From NCBI RefSeq assembly GCF_000770675.1, contig NZ_AVBG01000007.1:1-64000 (forward strand): a stretch of 64,000 nucleotides of DNA, read 5' to 3'. This DNA is from Pontibacillus chungwhensis BH030062. GTDB lineage: Bacteria > Bacillota > Bacilli > Bacillales > BH030062. The notes beneath the pieces were generated by a model. The model made no database searches and was not told the DNA's origin. It worked only from the letters and a program-made list of their open reading frames with translations. Positions 36,325-44,673 of the stretch are shown piece by piece. Positions within the stretch are counted from its first letter, which is position 1, and each line of letters opens with the position of its first letter. The position numbers and the translations under genes were made by a program.

Positions 36325-36333
36325 CATAGTATA
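36325..36333 (+). promoter_or_regulatory. Possible sporulation -10 element (CATAGTATA)
   Basis: Matches the CATAnnnTA -10 form used by mother-cell sigma factors E and K, 33 bp before a coat-like gene. No convincing -35 was found, so support is weak. Confidence 0.3.
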
Positions 36334-36365
36334 AAGAAAATTGTCTTCACAGGAGGTCAGCATCT

Positions 36366-36695
36366 ATGAAACAACCAAAGTCTCCCCTGCTCCCCTTAAA
36401 CAAAGGAGAGAAAACATTCGAGGGTGACGCTTTTTGGAACGGCTACCCATTTCGAGGATTTCCCTTTGGCGCAACTGGCGATATCTTCTGGGGTGTATAC
36501 GATGCCCTATTTTTCTATCCACCCTTCTACTCTACTACATTCCCCTACTCCCCAAAATGCCCAGGCCCTTACCCATATGGATATCCACCTAACGAAGGAG
36601 AAGGCCCCGTCTTCGTCATAGGCGGCCCACCCCTCGGCCAACAAGTTGCTCCCATACCACCAGTACCGCCCATACAAATTAACGCTGATGTGTAG
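36366..36695 (+). CDS. Pro/Tyr/Gly/Phe-rich protein, possible spore coat protein
   Basis: 109 residues with AGGAGGT upstream. The composition is unusual: many Pro, Tyr, Phe and Gly in the middle (FFYPPFYSTTF, GPYPYGYPP) and a proline-rich tail (PIPPVPP). There is no membrane helix or signal peptide. Such low-complexity aromatic proteins are often spore coat or crust proteins, but no family is recognised, so this is an inference from composition and a possible sigma E/K -10 element. Confidence 0.65.
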   Translation: MKQPKSPLLPLNKGEKTFEGDAFWNGYPFRGFPFGATGDIFWGVYDALFFYPPFYSTTFPYSPKCPGPYPYGYPPNEGEGPVFVIGGPPLGQQVAPIPPVPPIQINADV

Positions 36696-36791
36696 GGTAA
36701 AACGTAACGTTTCCATTAGCTCTGGTTGAGTATAAGGTAGACCGGGAAACCACTCAATAAACGTAACGGCCCCTCCATACTAAAATGTATC

Positions 36792-36810
36792 AGCTTGAAG
36801 TCTTCAAGCT
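36792..36810. repeat. Perfect 19-nt palindrome
   Basis: AGCTTGAAG T CTTCAAGCT, 9-bp perfect arms, in the gap between the coat-like gene and the terminator. Could be a hairpin or protein site. Confidence 0.5.
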
Positions 36811-36820
36811 AAGACCAAAT

Positions 36821-36860
36821 AAAAAACGCAATCCACACTCATGGTGGATTGCGTTTTTTT
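36821..36860. terminator. Bidirectional terminator at the end of the exopolysaccharide operon
   Basis: AAAAAACGCAATCCAC / GTGGATTGCGTTTTTT around a short loop. Serves the coat-like gene and, on the minus strand, the exopolysaccharide operon. Confidence 0.9.
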
Positions 36861-36912
36861 GCATCTATAATAAGGGGGAGATGCATTTTTTACAAAGTCT
36901 ATCTATTTATAA

Positions 36913-37821
36913 TTAATCCACATGGTCAATCCAATGCGAATAATCATGTATCGCTGTGCCTCCAAAGCCTTTATTCCCTTTGTAGGCGTCTTCTAAAACC
37001 TTTAATTCCTGGCTCATTGTTCCTGGTTTATCACCGTGGAACGTGGTGTGAGTTCCTTCTGCAGTATCTATAACATTGACACCGACTATAACGGATTTAC
37101 CTTCTTTACTAGCTTCATTTACAATCGGTTGTGAAATAGATCGGATACCATTTGGCCCTTCTGACTTATTCCGATAGGCCATCAACGTCATGGAATCGTA
37201 GTGTTCGATCATCCACTCACTTAACGTCTGATCCTTATAAGGAACTTTTTTCTCGTGAATCCAGAAAGGAAAATCGCCACTGACTGTCAGGTGATCCTGC
37301 TCCTTCGCTTCACTAATCAAATGGACGCTGTTCATCATCCATTGATTGATGACATTGTCAGCATCCTCTTTCCATTGTGATAAGAGGTACGGCTCAATAT
37401 CAACATGAACGCCAGCGAATCTCTGATCCTCACCAACCGTATTATTGTAATCATGGACGATGGAGACAAATCGATCGAGGCTATCCCGATTTTTAATGAG
37501 CGCCCAGTTCGGGTCTCCACCTAGCGCATAAACATCAATGTCCGCTTTACTGGCTTGTTGAATAAAGGAACGAAACGGGCCTGGTCTAAAGGTTTCAAAA
37601 TCAATATGAAGATACACCAGATTCACCTTTTCTTCTTTCAAAAAGGAAACCGCTTGTGCAGGATCTTCCTCTATTTTAGAGACGTCCCAAATCCAAGTTG
37701 CTTTTTTCGATTGATTTTGATCTTCACTCAAGATCATGTAACCCACTCCTAAAATAATGAACACACTCAAGATTATAGCGGAGATCTTGTACGTTTTGAT
37801 AACCCTAACAAGCTTGTTCAC
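36913..37821 (-). CDS. Membrane-anchored TIM-barrel glycosidase-like protein (DIEPY family)
   Basis: About 302 residues. One N-terminal membrane anchor (about 13-33), then an extracellular alpha/beta-barrel-like domain. The strand GVHVDIEPYLL near residue 140 carries a DxE pair resembling the catalytic strand of GH18-like hydrolases. The same domain occurs twice in the protein at 48354-50051. A GTG at 37821 is preferred, AAAGGGTGG lying upstream; a GTG at 37836 is the alternative. Last gene of the exopolysaccharide operon, 18 bp after the GlmU-like gene. A role in trimming or remodelling the polymer is inferred. Confidence 0.8.
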   Translation of the reverse strand: MNKLVRVIKTYKISAIILSVFIILGVGYMILSEDQNQSKKATWIWDVSKIEEDPAQAVSFLKEEKVNLVYLHIDFETFRPGPFRSFIQQASKADIDVYALGGDPNWALIKNRDSLDRFVSIVHDYNNTVGEDQRFAGVHVDIEPYLLSQWKEDADNVINQWMMNSVHLISEAKEQDHLTVSGDFPFWIHEKKVPYKDQTLSEWMIEHYDSMTLMAYRNKSEGPNGIRSISQPIVNEASKEGKSVIVGVNVIDTAEGTHTTFHGDKPGTMSQELKVLEDAYKGNKGFGGTAIHDYSHWIDHVD

Positions 37822-37839
37822 AATTGTTTCGCCCACCCT

Positions 37840-38820
37840 TTATGAATGAATAGGGATTTTACAAATATCATTGGTCATCGAGAAATTCTGAACTCTTGTT
37901 TTGTCCCGAACTTCAAGGTCTTTTAAATCAACATCAGGTCCAATCACACAATAAGAACCAATTACCGATTTCCCTCGTATATGAGCGCGAGGCTCAATCA
38001 GCGTATCTTGGCCAATCTTCACATCAGCCTCAACATAACTAGAAGAAGAATCTATGAAAGAAACCCCATTCTTCATGTGACGCTCAATGATCCGCTGCTG
38101 CATGATTTCTTCTGCTTTAGCAAGTTGGATGCGATCATTGACACCAAGCCCTTCGGCTACATCCTCTGTTGAGGTAGCTGAGATCGTATATCCTTGCTCT
38201 TTTAAAATTTCGATTACATCAGGCAGGTAGTATTCGCTTTGATTGTTGTTCGTTCCAACTTGATTGAGAGATTGGAATAGTAACTTATTATCAAAACAGA
38301 AGATGCCTGTGTTCACTTCTGTGATAGATTGTTCTTCAGGTGTGGCATCTTTTTGCTCCACAATACGTTCTACGTTTCCGTCTTTGTTCCTTACGATTCG
38401 TCCGTATCCTGTTGGATCCTCAGGTAGCATCGTTAAGATCGTCGCTGCTGCATTTGTTTCACGGTGGTGGTCGAGCAAGTTCTGAACGGTGTTGCTCGTA
38501 ATAAGAGGGGTGTCTCCTGTGATGATGACCGTCGTCCCTTCCTGATGAGCAAGCTGGTCTGCACTCATTTGAACAGCATGCGCTGTCCCTAATTGCTCAG
38601 ACTGATGAGCATACGTAACAGACTCTCCCAACTTCTCCTTAACCATTTCGCTCTTATGACCCACAACAGTTACAATTTCGTTCATCTGTAGTTCCTTTAA
38701 TAAATCAGTAATATGTTCAACCATCGGCTTTCCGCAAACAGGATGAAGCACTTTCGGAAGATCCGACTTCATTCTAGTTCCCTTACCAGCAGCTAACACA
38801 ACTGCGTATGTACGTTCCAT
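37840..38820 (-). CDS. Truncated GlmU-like UDP-N-acetylglucosamine pyrophosphorylase
   Basis: 326 residues against about 456 for GlmU. The N-terminal uridylyltransferase is complete (LAAGKGTRMKSDLPKVLH, GTAHAV, GDTPL, GYGRI, NTGIFCF), but the left-handed beta-helix breaks off after a few coils. The acetyltransferase active site is therefore missing. It can make UDP-GlcNAc from GlcNAc-1-P but not acetylate GlcN-1-P, so full GlmU must act elsewhere. The ATG at 38820 lies 8 nt after GAGGAG. It is part of the exopolysaccharide operon and likely a dedicated precursor enzyme. Confidence 0.88.
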   Translation of the reverse strand: MERTYAVVLAAGKGTRMKSDLPKVLHPVCGKPMVEHITDLLKELQMNEIVTVVGHKSEMVKEKLGESVTYAHQSEQLGTAHAVQMSADQLAHQEGTTVIITGDTPLITSNTVQNLLDHHRETNAAATILTMLPEDPTGYGRIVRNKDGNVERIVEQKDATPEEQSITEVNTGIFCFDNKLLFQSLNQVGTNNNQSEYYLPDVIEILKEQGYTISATSTEDVAEGLGVNDRIQLAKAEEIMQQRIIERHMKNGVSFIDSSSSYVEADVKIGQDTLIEPRAHIRGKSVIGSYCVIGPDVDLKDLEVRDKTRVQNFSMTNDICKIPIHS

Positions 38821-38849
38821 ATCCTTCACTCCTCACTTTCATATGTACT

Positions 38850-38938
38850 TTAGTGAGGTGAAGGGTGTCTGGCACGCTTCACTTCACTAAAGGGTGTCTG
38901 GCACGCTTTATCTTGCTACACGAGTAAAGCGTGTCTGT
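38850..38938. repeat. GTGTCTGGCAC dispersed repeat, locus 5, inside the operon
   Basis: Two GGGTGTCTGGCACGCTT cores in the same orientation plus a degraded third copy (AAGCGTGTCTGTTAG). The repeat sits within the exopolysaccharide operon, between the 55-residue gene and the GlmU-like gene, so it is transcribed. Confidence 0.8.
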
Positions 38939-38947
38939 TAGAGTATG

Positions 38948-39115
38948 TTATTCGTTGCCTGCTTGATGGAAATGGGGGCGCAGGTCGTTAATTAGTTTGT
39001 TTAAGATTTGGCCATCTTCTGAGATGGTTTGGTCGTTAATCTTTTCTTGGATGCTTAGCATAATCGTCTTCAAGTTTGATTCATCGAGCGTTGTTTGGTG
39101 ACGTTCCTTTTGCAA
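38948..39115 (-). CDS. Small soluble protein of the exopolysaccharide operon
   Basis: 55 residues from a TTG start with AAAGGAGG 7 nt upstream. It begins MQKERHQTTLDESNLK and ends HFHQAGNE, is predicted mostly helical, polar and lacks a membrane segment. It lies 20 bp after glmS in the same direction. No family is recognised; a regulatory or scaffolding role is only a guess. The ribosome site is the main support. Confidence 0.6.
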   Translation of the reverse strand: MQKERHQTTLDESNLKTIMLSIQEKINDQTISEDGQILNKLINDLRPHFHQAGNE

Positions 39116-39135
39116 GAGGGAACCTCCTTTTAGAA

Positions 39136-40971
39136 TTATTCTACCGTTACACTCTTAGCCAGATTACGTGGCTTGTCCACATCGTTTCCAAGCGCTAGAG
39201 ATGTGTAGTAGGAAATCAGCTGTAGAGGGAGAACAGATAGTAATGGCGTAAATAGAGAATATGTTTCTGGAATGAAGCACGTCTCATCAACGTATTGTGT
39301 TACTTTCACATTCCCTCTCATCGTAACCCCTAAAACATTCGCTCCTCGTGCACTCACTTCTTTGATGTTTCCAAGCATCTTATCGTACAGCTTCTCCTGA
39401 GTAAGCAGGGAGATAATCGGTGTCCCTTCTTCAATCAAGGCAAGCGTACCATGCTTTAACTCCCCAGCAGCATAAGCTTCAGAATGGATGTATGAAATCT
39501 CTTTTAATTTCAATGACCCTTCAAGTGCGACTGCGGTATCGATTCCACGTCCCAAGAAGAACACACTCTTCGCATCTTTAATGGATTCGCCGTACTCTTT
39601 AATCTCATCGTTATGGAACAAGATCTCTTCCATTTGCTCCGGTACTTCCTGAAGAGCTGCCATGTATTGAGCATTTTGTTCTGGTGTGATTTGCTTCTTC
39701 TTCTGAGCTAAGTAAATACCTAGTAGATAGAACGATAATACTTGAGTCGTGTATGCTTTCGTTGAAGCAACGGCAATCTCTGGTCCTGCTAGTGTTAAAA
39801 TAACGTCATCGGCTTCACGAGAGATCGAGCTCCCTACAACATTCGTAATGGATAACGTTTTTGCGCCCAGTTCCTTACTTTGGCGTAGTGCCGCTAATGT
39901 GTCGGCTGTTTCACCTGATTGACTCACCGCAATGACAAGCGTATTTTCATTTACGATTGGATTGCGGTAACGGAATTCTGAGGCTACTTCTACATCAACC
40001 GGTGTACGCGTTAATTCTTCAATAGCTGCTTTACCTAATAGTCCAGCGTGGTAAGCTGTACCGCATGCTACAATATGAACTTTATCCCACTTCGCTACTT
40101 GTTCTTCTGTCCAAGCAAGCTCAGGGAAATCAACTTCGTTTGTTTCTTTATCTACTCGACCAGCCATTGTCTTTTCAAGAGCTTTCGGCTGTTCGAAGAT
40201 TTCTTTTAACATAAAGTGGTCGAAGCCGTTCTTCTCCGCTTGTTCCATATCCCAATCAACTCGGAATAGGTCGCGAGAGATGCTGTTACCTGTACGCACA
40301 TCCATTAAAGAAATGCTTTCTTCTGTTAGTACAGCCATTTCTCCATCTTCTAAGATATACACATCACGCGTATGCTCTAAGACTGCTGGGATATCTGAAC
40401 TAATGAAGTTCTCCCCGTTTCCTGAGCCAATAATAAGTGGACTTGCTTGTCGAACAGCGTAAAGTTTCCCTGGTGTATGACGAGATACAACACCTAACGC
40501 ATAAGCACCGTCTAATTTCTCAACGACTTTCTGGATGGTTGAGACAACATCGCCATCATATAGCTTCGTAAGTAAATGCGCGATGACTTCTGAGTCTGTT
40601 TCAGATGTGAATGTTGCGCCCTCTGCAACAAGTTCTTGCTTTAGCTCGATATAGTTCTCGATAATTCCGTTGTGAACAACCGCGAATTCTGTCTCTTCAC
40701 TGTCAGTATGAGGATGAGAGTTCTCATCAGAAGGACGACCATGCGTCGCCCAACGTGTATGACCAATTCCGATAGAACCTTGAAGTGGTGCGTCTTCTAG
40801 ACGAGACGCCAGGTTATCTAAGCGCCCTTCTGCTTTCGTTACTTGAACCGCTTCTCCGTCGTGGATTGCCACCCCAACAGAGTCATAGCCGCGATATTCA
40901 AGCTTCTTAAGACCGTTTGTTAAAATTTCTTGTGTGTGCTGCTGTCCGATATACCCCATGATTCCGCACAT
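39136..40971 (-). CDS. glmS: Glutamine-fructose-6-phosphate aminotransferase
   Basis: About 611 residues. The N-terminal glutaminase begins MCGIMGYIG with Cys2 as nucleophile after Met removal, followed by two SIS sugar-isomerase domains (SQSGETADT, ends NLAKSVTVE). It makes glucosamine-6-P, the first step to UDP-GlcNAc. The ATG at 40971 is required to expose the Cys. The gap to the dehydrogenase gene is only 57 bp and holds no glmS ribozyme, which normally precedes glmS in Bacillaceae, so this is probably an operon-specific second copy. Confidence 0.93.
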   Translation of the reverse strand: MCGIMGYIGQQHTQEILTNGLKKLEYRGYDSVGVAIHDGEAVQVTKAEGRLDNLASRLEDAPLQGSIGIGHTRWATHGRPSDENSHPHTDSEETEFAVVHNGIIENYIELKQELVAEGATFTSETDSEVIAHLLTKLYDGDVVSTIQKVVEKLDGAYALGVVSRHTPGKLYAVRQASPLIIGSGNGENFISSDIPAVLEHTRDVYILEDGEMAVLTEESISLMDVRTGNSISRDLFRVDWDMEQAEKNGFDHFMLKEIFEQPKALEKTMAGRVDKETNEVDFPELAWTEEQVAKWDKVHIVACGTAYHAGLLGKAAIEELTRTPVDVEVASEFRYRNPIVNENTLVIAVSQSGETADTLAALRQSKELGAKTLSITNVVGSSISREADDVILTLAGPEIAVASTKAYTTQVLSFYLLGIYLAQKKKQITPEQNAQYMAALQEVPEQMEEILFHNDEIKEYGESIKDAKSVFFLGRGIDTAVALEGSLKLKEISYIHSEAYAAGELKHGTLALIEEGTPIISLLTQEKLYDKMLGNIKEVSARGANVLGVTMRGNVKVTQYVDETCFIPETYSLFTPLLSVLPLQLISYYTSLALGNDVDKPRNLAKSVTVE

Positions 40972-41028
40972 GTTTCTCATCTCCCTTGTCTTGTGTGTTT
41001 TTGTAATGGTTACGTCAAATAAACGTTC

Positions 41029-42384
41029 TTATAATGCAATAGAATGATCTTTAGTGTGTACTTTAGAAGAAGTTCCGAGCTTGTGAATGTGATCGCGGTC
41101 GAATTCTTCAAACGCGTTACGAGTATCTACAATTGGTACTCCAAGATCAGCAAGTTCTTGATAATCAAAGTCAGAGTGATTTGTTACAAGCACCATGCAA
41201 TCGTATTTCTTAAGCTGCTCTCTGTTGTAAGGAACCGATCTTACAATCTCTCCGTCGTCATCAATGAAGCTATGAGCATGTGGATCGCAATACTCTACGT
41301 TAGCACCGCTCTCTTTGTATAGCTCATATAGATAAAGGCCTGGAGATTCACGAAGATCACTGATATTTGGCTTGTACGCCATGCCAAGAATCAAGATGTT
41401 TGAGCTATTCACTGAACGGCCGTAAACGTTAAGAACTTGTGATGTTTTAGACACAACAACGTCAGGCATGTTGCTATTAATGGATTGCGCCAGATCTATG
41501 AACTTGCTGTAGAAACGGAATCCTTTTGCCTTCCAAGAAAGGTACATTGGATCAAGCGGGATGCAGTGGCCGCCGATTCCAGGTCCCGGTTGGAATTTCA
41601 TGAAGCCGAATGGTTTCGTCGCTGCTGCATCAATGACTTCCCAAACATCGATATCCATTCGTTCACACATCATCGCAATTTCATTCACAAAAGCAATATT
41701 CACACTACGGAACGTGTTCTCAAGAAGCTTCGACATCTCTGCAACGCGAGGAGATGAAACAGGAACAACATTGCCTACGTAGTTCTGATACAGGCTTGCA
41801 CCAAGTTCGCTACATTTCGGCGTCACACCGCCAATAACTTTCGGCATGTTCTTCGTGTTAAACGTGTCGTTACCTGGGTCTACACGTTCAGGCGAGTAGC
41901 ATAGGAAGAAATCTTCACCAGCTTGGTAGCCTAACTTATTAAACTCACTAAGAATGAGTTCTTCTGTTGTCCCTGGGTACGTTGTACTCTCAAGCGTGAT
42001 CAAAGTCCCTTTTCTCATGCTCGGCTTCACTTTCTCGATGACGCTTGTGATATAAGACGTATCAGGATCTTGGTTCTCACTTAAAGGAGTTGGAACACAG
42101 ATGCTGATGGCATCTAGTTCATTGACAAGATCATAGTCTGTTGAAGGACGGAAACGACCGGATTCAAGTGCTTCTCTAAGATCTTCATCTGTAATGTCCT
42201 GAATATAAGAGTCTCCTGCTTTTAGTGCGTTGATTTTATTCGGGTCAAGGTCAATTCCTGTTACGTTGAAACCGGATTTCACCATTTCAACAGCTAGCGG
42301 AAGTCCTACATACCCCATACCGATTACACCGATATTTGCTTTTTTCGCTTCAATTTTTTGCGCTAAATGATTTGCATATTTCAT
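41029..42384 (-). CDS. UDP-N-acetylhexosamine 6-dehydrogenase (WbpA/WecC type)
   Basis: 451 residues. The N-terminal NAD-binding GMGYVGLPLA is followed by a central domain and the catalytic GPGIGGHCIPLDP. The GGHCIP form is typical of UDP-GlcNAc or UDP-ManNAc dehydrogenases, while UDP-glucose dehydrogenases have GGSCFPKD. It should oxidise C6 to give a hexosaminuronic acid nucleotide. Within an operon that also makes UDP-GlcNAc and has a processive synthase, it implies an acidic amino-sugar polymer; the exact sugar is inferred. Confidence 0.9.
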   Translation of the reverse strand: MKYANHLAQKIEAKKANIGVIGMGYVGLPLAVEMVKSGFNVTGIDLDPNKINALKAGDSYIQDITDEDLREALESGRFRPSTDYDLVNELDAISICVPTPLSENQDPDTSYITSVIEKVKPSMRKGTLITLESTTYPGTTEELILSEFNKLGYQAGEDFFLCYSPERVDPGNDTFNTKNMPKVIGGVTPKCSELGASLYQNYVGNVVPVSSPRVAEMSKLLENTFRSVNIAFVNEIAMMCERMDIDVWEVIDAAATKPFGFMKFQPGPGIGGHCIPLDPMYLSWKAKGFRFYSKFIDLAQSINSNMPDVVVSKTSQVLNVYGRSVNSSNILILGMAYKPNISDLRESPGLYLYELYKESGANVEYCDPHAHSFIDDDGEIVRSVPYNREQLKKYDCMVLVTNHSDFDYQELADLGVPIVDTRNAFEEFDRDHIHKLGTSSKVHTKDHSIAL

Positions 42385-42405
42385 GAATAAATCCCCCTAA
42401 ATAAA

Positions 42406-43212
42406 TTATGAATGAACTGCTTGTAACAACTGAACCATTCGTGACTCGAGTTCCATTAAGGAAAATGGCTTCGTGATATAATCGGATACCCCGTATTCGA
42501 ATGTTCGCTTAACATCTTCTTCTAATTGCTTATTCGTTAACACCATAATAGGCGCAGCCTTTATAGCCTCTACATGTTGAATATGATGAATGAACTGATA
42601 ACCACCAAGAGCCGATAAATTAATCTCTGTAATCACAAGGCTTGGATGATGCTTCTCGTATTGAGCTACACCCTCTTTACCATCTGTAGCGGTGTGAACG
42701 GTGTACCCTTTATGAGTGAAATACGAGGTAACCAGTTCCAACACTTTTTCATCACTATCCACAATTAAGATCGAATCTTGCTTCTTTTTATTTTCTTTCT
42801 TGAAGACGCGGATCTCACCTTGAGGTCCGTTCTCTGAAATAATTTCAGATACCATATCGAAGAGCATCTGCTCAGCGTATGGGCTGCTTTCAGGAAAACT
42901 CCCAACCAATATGGATCCCGAAAGATAGCCATTCTCTTCTAAGAAGTCTTTCACATATAAGGAATAAAAGTGAGAATACCCAATCGTACGGTTGTCTAGT
43001 AAAATCCCAACCAACCCTTCTGTCTGATCATGACTAAACTGAACACCAACCTCTGGCTCGAGGCGTTCCATATGAGTTTTTAGCTTCTCAAGCTCTTTGG
43101 CATTAAGATCTGCGCGAGCGATAATCATTCCACAAGCTAAGTTACTTTCCTGATAATACTCTAGAAAATGATGAAACGTCTGAATAATCCGTGAACCCAC
43201 TTGCTGTTCCAC
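42406..43212 (-). CDS. Two-domain protein with a C-terminal pseudo-receiver domain
   Basis: 268 residues. The first about 135 are unrecognised, with a faint likeness to a degenerate GGDEF fold (EGLVGILLDN, SILVGSFPES). Residues about 146-268 form a CheY-like receiver. The phospho-acceptor Asp is replaced by Glu196 (VITEINL for VILDIxL) and one acidic-pocket residue is Ser153, while Thr226 and Lys248 are kept. It would not be phosphorylated normally and may be locked in an active-like state. It lies between the dehydrogenase and the synthase genes, so it probably controls or scaffolds polymer synthesis. Confidence 0.85.
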   Translation of the reverse strand: MEQQVGSRIIQTFHHFLEYYQESNLACGMIIARADLNAKELEKLKTHMERLEPEVGVQFSHDQTEGLVGILLDNRTIGYSHFYSLYVKDFLEENGYLSGSILVGSFPESSPYAEQMLFDMVSEIISENGPQGEIRVFKKENKKKQDSILIVDSDEKVLELVTSYFTHKGYTVHTATDGKEGVAQYEKHHPSLVITEINLSALGGYQFIHHIQHVEAIKAAPIMVLTNKQLEEDVKRTFEYGVSDYITKPFSLMELESRMVQLLQAVHS

Positions 43213-43234
43213 AGCTCTCTACCCCCTTTTTGCA

Positions 43235-44653
43235 TTAAGCTGATTTCTTATCTTCATTGAAACTTGTTCGGACCATCGTTCCCCAAGAGGTCTTCTTACG
43301 GAAGAAGTCGATGTGACCTAAGAACCTCCATAGAATGCCAAGCTGTCTATATCCAAAGAACATGAGTACTGTATAGATCAACATCTTAAAGAAGTCTCGA
43401 ATTCTCGGATAACGTTGGAAAGCAATTTCTTCAAGAAGCATAGATCCAATTCCGAGTAGTGTTCCGTAGAGAATATTGATTAAGCTAAAGACGAGTAAAA
43501 TCTTCCACCCAGACATGTCCATAAGTGCATATCCAATTAGAGCAAGTAATCCTGTAATTCTGAAATAAGGACTTAATGTTTCGAAAATGATGTTATAGGG
43601 AATGGTAAGCCAACCCATGATCTTATATTTCGGTCGCATAAACATAAAGCGCCCTTCCTCGATCATGTTCTTCAAGTTACCGCGACCCCAGCGCTTACGT
43701 TGGCTTCCAAGGATTTTGAATGTATCAGGTGCCTGCGTCCAACAAACAGCGTCAGGACAAAAGGCAACTTTATACGGTAAATTGTTCTCAAGCATATGAC
43801 GGTGAAGTTTAATAATGATATTCATATCTTCACCTGGGTAACCACCTCGGTAGCCCCCAACTTCGACCACATAATCTTTACGGAATACTCCGAACGCACC
43901 AGAAACGATAATAAGGCCATTTACAGAACTCCAGCCAATACGTCCACCTAAGAAGGCTTTCATATATTCAACTAACTGCCACATTGGCAATAGCTTTTTA
44001 GGGAGCTTTACGTTTTTCACGACGCCATTTTCAATCTTGCATCCGTTCGCAATGCGGACATTCCCGCCAATCGCAACGTATTCTTCGGGCTTTTCCATGT
44101 ACATGCGAGCAATGCGGATCAACGCATCTTCTTCTAATAACGAGTCAGCGTCAATAGACGAGATAAGCGGATAACTCGATAAGTTAATTCCTGCGTTTAA
44201 TGAGTCCGCTTTACCGCCATTCTCTTTATCCACAACATAAAGATTTGGATAATCTGGGTTATAGTAAAGCCCTCTCACCTTCGCCGTTTTAATGACATCT
44301 TTAATGGATGTTGGTTTGTAATACTGAAGTTCAAATTCTTTAATCAAAACACCGACCGTGTCGTCACTTGATCCATCATTCACGACAATAACTTCGTGTT
44401 TCGGATAGTGTAGAGCGAGAAGTGAACGAACGTTTTCGATAATCGTTAACTCCTCGTTAAAGGCTGGTACTAGTATCGAAATCGGTGGTACATTGTTCGA
44501 CCCTGATAACGATTTGTATTTTGAGAAGGTCGTGCTTTTTAGAATTTTAGAGATTTCTTTAAATGAGAATAAGATAATCCCGAAGTAGATCGTGTTGATA
44601 GTTAAGACATAATACATAGCGAATATGCCGTAACCGAGTAATATTTCTCTCAT
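43235..44653 (-). CDS. Processive family 2 glycosyltransferase (polysaccharide synthase)
   Basis: 472-residue membrane synthase of the cellulose/hyaluronan/PgaC type. One or two N-terminal helices, the catalytic core with DGSSDD (93-98), DAD (168-170), GED (274-276) and QRKRW (318-322), then about four C-terminal helices that form the export channel. Those are the landmarks of processive beta-glycan synthases. The donor is inferred as UDP-GlcNAc or its uronate from the neighbouring enzymes. No BcsB- or PilZ-type partner is encoded nearby. Confidence 0.92.
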   Translation of the reverse strand: MREILLGYGIFAMYYVLTINTIYFGIILFSFKEISKILKSTTFSKYKSLSGSNNVPPISILVPAFNEELTIIENVRSLLALHYPKHEVIVVNDGSSDDTVGVLIKEFELQYYKPTSIKDVIKTAKVRGLYYNPDYPNLYVVDKENGGKADSLNAGINLSSYPLISSIDADSLLEEDALIRIARMYMEKPEEYVAIGGNVRIANGCKIENGVVKNVKLPKKLLPMWQLVEYMKAFLGGRIGWSSVNGLIIVSGAFGVFRKDYVVEVGGYRGGYPGEDMNIIIKLHRHMLENNLPYKVAFCPDAVCWTQAPDTFKILGSQRKRWGRGNLKNMIEEGRFMFMRPKYKIMGWLTIPYNIIFETLSPYFRITGLLALIGYALMDMSGWKILLVFSLINILYGTLLGIGSMLLEEIAFQRYPRIRDFFKMLIYTVLMFFGYRQLGILWRFLGHIDFFRKKTSWGTMVRTSFNEDKKSA

Positions 44654-44673
44654 GCCTCTCCCCTTTCTACCAA

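Noticed and set aside
36325-36333. Full sigma-K or sigma-E promoter for the coat-like gene
   Set aside because: Only the -10 element matches; no -35 element at correct spacing, so it is listed with low confidence only.
40972-41028. glmS ribozyme upstream of glmS
   Set aside because: Only 57 bp separate the genes, too short for the ribozyme, and no conserved core is seen.
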